From assembly GCA_016716225.1 (NCBI GenBank), contig JADJWT010000001.1, forward strand, positions 2,242,501 through 2,306,500: a stretch of 64,000 bases of DNA, written 5' to 3'. A model generated the notes under the pieces. That model was not told the DNA's origin. It searched no databases and saw nothing but the letters and a program-made list of their open reading frames with translations. Position numbers and translations under genes: made by a program. Shown one piece after another: positions 61,254 through 64,000 of the stretch; positions within the stretch are counted from its first letter, which is position 1, and each line of letters opens with the position of its first letter. Origin of the DNA: Ignavibacteriota bacterium. GTDB lineage: Bacteria > Bacteroidota > Ignavibacteria > Ignavibacteriales > Melioribacteraceae.

Positions 61254-61640
61254 TTGGCTAAAGTTACAAGAAAATCTAAAAAGAAAATTCACGTTGATGC
61301 TGTAGGAGTTGCGCATATAAAAGCATCATTTAACAATGTTATTGTAACAATTACTGATGTTTATGGAAATACCATTTCTTGGTCATCGGCTGGTAAAAAT
61401 GGATTTAAAGGATCGAGAAAAAATACTCCTTTTGCAGCTCAAGTAACTTCTGAAGTTGCAGCAAAAGAAGCTCATGATCTAGGTTTAAAAAGAGTAGATG
61501 TTTTTATAAAAGGTCCAGGTTCCGGTAGAGATGCAGCAATTAGAGCATTAAATACTGCTGGTTTGCATATAATGTCAATTAAAGATATAACACCTATTCC
61601 GCACAATGGATGTAGACCACCAAAACGTAGAAGAGTATAA
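61254..61640 (+). CDS. rpsK: 30S ribosomal protein S11
   Basis: S11 lies on the platform by the Shine-Dalgarno helix. HIKASFNNVIVTITDVYGN (about 20-38) and the C-terminal DITPIPHNGCRPPKRRRV are signatures. TTG start with AAGGAG ahead, 128 residues. Confidence 0.97.
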   Translation: MAKVTRKSKKKIHVDAVGVAHIKASFNNVIVTITDVYGNTISWSSAGKNGFKGSRKNTPFAAQVTSEVAAKEAHDLGLKRVDVFIKGPGSGRDAAIRALNTAGLHIMSIKDITPIPHNGCRPPKRRRV

Positions 61641-61659
61641 TTAAAAGGAAATAATATAG

Positions 61660-62271
61660 ATGGCAAGATATACCGGCCCTAAAGCAAAATTGGTTAGAAA
61701 GTTTGGAGAAAATATTTTTGGTAACCCCAAATTTGATAAAATTTTAGGCAATAAACCATATGGTCCAGGTCAACATGGTGCTGGAAGAAAAAGAGTTTCA
61801 GATTATGGTTTACAGTTAAAAGAAAAACAAAAATTAAAAATTATGTACGGGCTTTTTGAAAGACAGTTTAGAAACTTGTTCAAAAAAGCAGAAAGAATGC
61901 GTGGCATTACTGGTGAAAATCTTCTACAATTATTGGAAAGAAGACTTGATAATACTGTATTTCGTTTGGGATTTGCTACTTCAAGAGCTCAAGCCCGCCA
62001 ATTGGTTCTTCACAGACACTTTAATGTAAATGGAAAACTTGTAAATATTCCATCATACATATTAAAAGTTGGCGATGTAATAAGTGTAAAAGAACAGAGT
62101 AAAAAAATGGATGTTTTTCATAATGCGTTAAGAATAAGAAAAACAAATCCATATGAGTGGATTGAAATTGAAAAAGCTAATCTCTCTGGAAAATTACTCA
62201 AACTTCCAGAAAGAAGCGAAATTCCAGTAAATGTAAACGAGCAATTAATAGTTGAGTTATACTCAAAATAA
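61660..62271 (+). CDS. rpsD: 30S ribosomal protein S4 (zinc-free type)
   Basis: S4 starts 30S assembly and represses the alpha operon in E. coli. MARYTGPKAKLVRKFGENIF and the S4 RNA-binding domain (ERRLDNTVFRLGFATSRAQARQLVLHRHF, split, about 93-121) are clear. It has no cysteine and so no zinc site. 203 residues. Confidence 0.97.
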   Translation: MARYTGPKAKLVRKFGENIFGNPKFDKILGNKPYGPGQHGAGRKRVSDYGLQLKEKQKLKIMYGLFERQFRNLFKKAERMRGITGENLLQLLERRLDNTVFRLGFATSRAQARQLVLHRHFNVNGKLVNIPSYILKVGDVISVKEQSKKMDVFHNALRIRKTNPYEWIEIEKANLSGKLLKLPERSEIPVNVNEQLIVELYSK

Positions 62272-62309
62272 TTGTAATTAAATAAGAAATTCAAATTAGA
62301 GGATATTAA

Positions 62310-63305
62310 ATGAGTTATCCCTTTATTAAAATGCCAGATGGTGTTATTTTAGATGAAGCTTCATCAAATCAGAAATATGGCAAATTCACTATCCAACCTT
62401 TAGAAAGAGGTTTTGGTGTAACTTTAGGCACGGCTTTCAGAAGAGTTTTACTATCTTCTTTAACTGGTGCTGCAATTACAGCAATAAAAGTTGATGGTGT
62501 TTTGCATGAGTTTACAACTATTCCGGGCGTTGTTGAAGATGTAGCAGAAATTATTCTAAACTTAAAGCGAGTTAGAATAACAGTAATTAATAAGCAAACT
62601 AATAAACTTGACATATCTTTATCCGGACCGTGTGAATTTAAAGCTGGCGATTTATTGAAAAGCTGTCCAGATATTGAAATTCTAAATCCAGAAGAACATA
62701 TTGCAACCTTGAGTGACGGTGCAAAATTAACAATGGAAATTCGTTTTGGATTTGGAAAAGGTTATGTGCCAGCAGCAAAACAAACTATTCCGGATCAAAC
62801 AATCGGAATAATTCCAATCGATTCAATATTTTCACCTATTGAAAATGTTAAATATGAAATTGAGAACGTAAGAATTGGCGAAAGCAATGAATATGAAAAG
62901 TTAGTTTTAGAAGTTATGACAGACGGTTCAATTACACCAGAAGAAGCAATGTCTGGCGCTGGCGTTATTCTAAGAGATCATATTAATATGTTTATCAATT
63001 TTGATGTTGAACAAGAAGAAGATAAAGTTGATAATGAAAAAGATTTGGAATTTGAAAGAATTAGAAAAATTCTTATAACAAATGTTGATGATTTGGAATT
63101 AAGTGTTAGATCACATAATTGCTTAAAAGCTGCCAATATTAAAACTATGGGTGATTTGGTTCGAAAAGATGAAAGTGAAATGTTAAAATTCAGAAACTTT
63201 GGAAGAAAGTCTCTTGCTGAGTTGATGGAAATTGTTGATCAATATAATTTAGAATTTGGAATGGATGTTGACAAATACATTAATGATAAATCTGATAATA
63301 ATTAA
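62310..63305 (+). CDS. rpoA: DNA-directed RNA polymerase subunit alpha
   Basis: The N-terminal assembly domain (about 1-235) has LERGFGVTLGTAFRRVLLSSLTGAAI (split). The C-terminal domain (about 250-331) has the helix-hairpin-helix set NCLKAANIKTMGDLVRKDE and KFRNFGRKSLAELMEI that binds UP elements and activators. A Glu/Asp-rich linker joins them. 331 residues, AGAGGA ahead of the ATG. Confidence 0.97.
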   Translation: MSYPFIKMPDGVILDEASSNQKYGKFTIQPLERGFGVTLGTAFRRVLLSSLTGAAITAIKVDGVLHEFTTIPGVVEDVAEIILNLKRVRITVINKQTNKLDISLSGPCEFKAGDLLKSCPDIEILNPEEHIATLSDGAKLTMEIRFGFGKGYVPAAKQTIPDQTIGIIPIDSIFSPIENVKYEIENVRIGESNEYEKLVLEVMTDGSITPEEAMSGAGVILRDHINMFINFDVEQEEDKVDNEKDLEFERIRKILITNVDDLELSVRSHNCLKAANIKTMGDLVRKDESEMLKFRNFGRKSLAELMEIVDQYNLEFGMDVDKYINDKSDNN

Positions 63306-63326
63306 TTTCTGTAAAAGGTTGAAATA

Positions 63327-64000
63327 ATGAGACATAGAGTTAAAGGTAGAAAATTAGGAAGAACGGCTTCCCATAGAACTGCAACACTGCGTGCTTTGGC
63401 AATTGCTTTAATAAAGCACAAAAAAATTACAACAACCGTTGCAAAAGCCAAGCAGTTGAGATTGTTTTTTGAACCAATGGTTACCAAAGCAAAAGAAGAT
63501 ACTGTTCATGCAAGAAGACTTGTTGCTCGCGATATTAATGATAAAGATATCATAAAAGAATTATTTACCGAAGTTGCAAAAAAAATTGGGGATAGACCAG
63601 GCGGATATACTCGAATTGTGAAATTAGGAAACAGACTTGGCGATGCCGCTGAAATGGCAATAATTGAATTAGTTGATTACAATGATATTAATTCAAACAA
63701 AACAAAAACTCCCAAAAAGAAAACAGAAGCAAAAGAAAAAACAAAAGTTGAAACTAAACCAATTCCTCAAAATGTAGAAGAAGCAACCGCAGAAGTTGTT
63801 GAAGAAAAAGTTACAGAAAAAACAATTGGTGCTGATGATTTAACAAAAATAGAAGGAATTGGACCTAAAATTTCTGAATTACTTGTGGATGCCGGAATTA
63901 CTACATTTGCTCAACTTGCTGAAACTGAAGTTGTAAAATTGAGAGAAATTCTTTATGAAGCTGGAAGTAAATTCAAGTCTCATGATCCAGAAACATGGCC
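63327..64000 (+). CDS. rplQ: 50S ribosomal protein L17 fused to a helix-hairpin-helix domain (truncated by window edge)
   Basis: Residues 1-118 are a complete L17 (MRHRVKGRKLGRTASHRTA, then RPGGYTRIVKLGNRLGDAAEMA, split). A Lys/Glu/Thr-rich linker (about 122-168) leads to LTKIEGIGPKISELLVDAGI (172-191) and TFAQLAETEVVKLREIL, a helix-hairpin-helix domain of the kind found on some L17 and L21 proteins in Bacteroidota. The frame is open at the window end after 224 residues. The tail may add nucleic-acid contacts; its role is not established here. Confidence 0.9.
   Translation, partial: MRHRVKGRKLGRTASHRTATLRALAIALIKHKKITTTVAKAKQLRLFFEPMVTKAKEDTVHARRLVARDINDKDIIKELFTEVAKKIGDRPGGYTRIVKLGNRLGDAAEMAIIELVDYNDINSNKTKTPKKKTEAKEKTKVETKPIPQNVEEATAEVVEEKVTEKTIGADDLTKIEGIGPKISELLVDAGITTFAQLAETEVVKLREILYEAGSKFKSHDPETW

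Overview
The window is AT-rich and gene-dense, and reads as chromosome from a Gram-negative bacterium of the Ignavibacteria (Bacteroidota/Chlorobiota) type. The lineage is inferred from several signs: an LpxC-FabZ fusion, two secreted proteins ending in the type IX secretion (Por) domain with the YPNPFNP signature, a ribosomal protein L17 carrying a helix-hairpin-helix tail, and a lipid A/BamA gene order familiar from that group. TTG and GTG start codons are frequent, even in ribosomal operons. No rRNA gene, CRISPR array, prophage or transposase was found.

Region 1 (1-12237, minus strand) is an outer-membrane biogenesis operon read from right to left. It runs uppS, bamA, two ompH/skp chaperone genes, lpxD, lpxC-fabZ, lpxA, a LipM-like octanoyltransferase, a secreted propeller protein, rfaE1, rfaE2 and a truncated TamB/AsmA-like gene. 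A TTGACA-N17-TATTTT promoter lies ahead of uppS. Region 2 (12375-13723, minus) is a three-gene cassette of lexA, a tiny WYL-domain protein and an unknown protein resembling a degenerate nuclease. A palindromic candidate LexA operator overlaps its promoter.

Region 3 (13759-17910, plus) holds a lysine 2,3-aminomutase-like radical SAM enzyme, two D-Ala-D-Ala-ligase-like ATP-grasp enzymes and a GNAT acetyltransferase bracketed by inverted GTCATTCCC repeats. This is the best candidate for an undescribed pathway, perhaps making a beta-lysine-containing and acetylated small molecule. Region 4 (17924-32863) is a mosaic: ilvE, an MlaE-type permease with a sugar transferase, a T9SS cargo gene, gdhA, a large PEP/pyruvate-binding protein with receiver domains, an aminotransferase, an M16 peptidase, a second T9SS cargo gene and a ComM/YifB AAA+ protein.

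Region 5 (33023-64000, plus) is the translation and transcription super-cluster. It begins with tRNA-Tyr, tRNA-Gly, tRNA-Thr, rpmG, tRNA-Trp, secE and nusG. Then come rplKAJL-rpoBC (rif), rpsLG-fusA-tuf (str), and the S10, spc and alpha operons through rpoA and an L17-HhH fusion cut by the window end. A tRNA-Gln gene sits inside the spc operon between rplR and rpsE. Several strong RNA hairpins lie at the joints: rplA/rplJ, rplL/rpoB, rpoC/rpsL and tuf/rpsJ. They probably set subunit stoichiometry or act as leaders.
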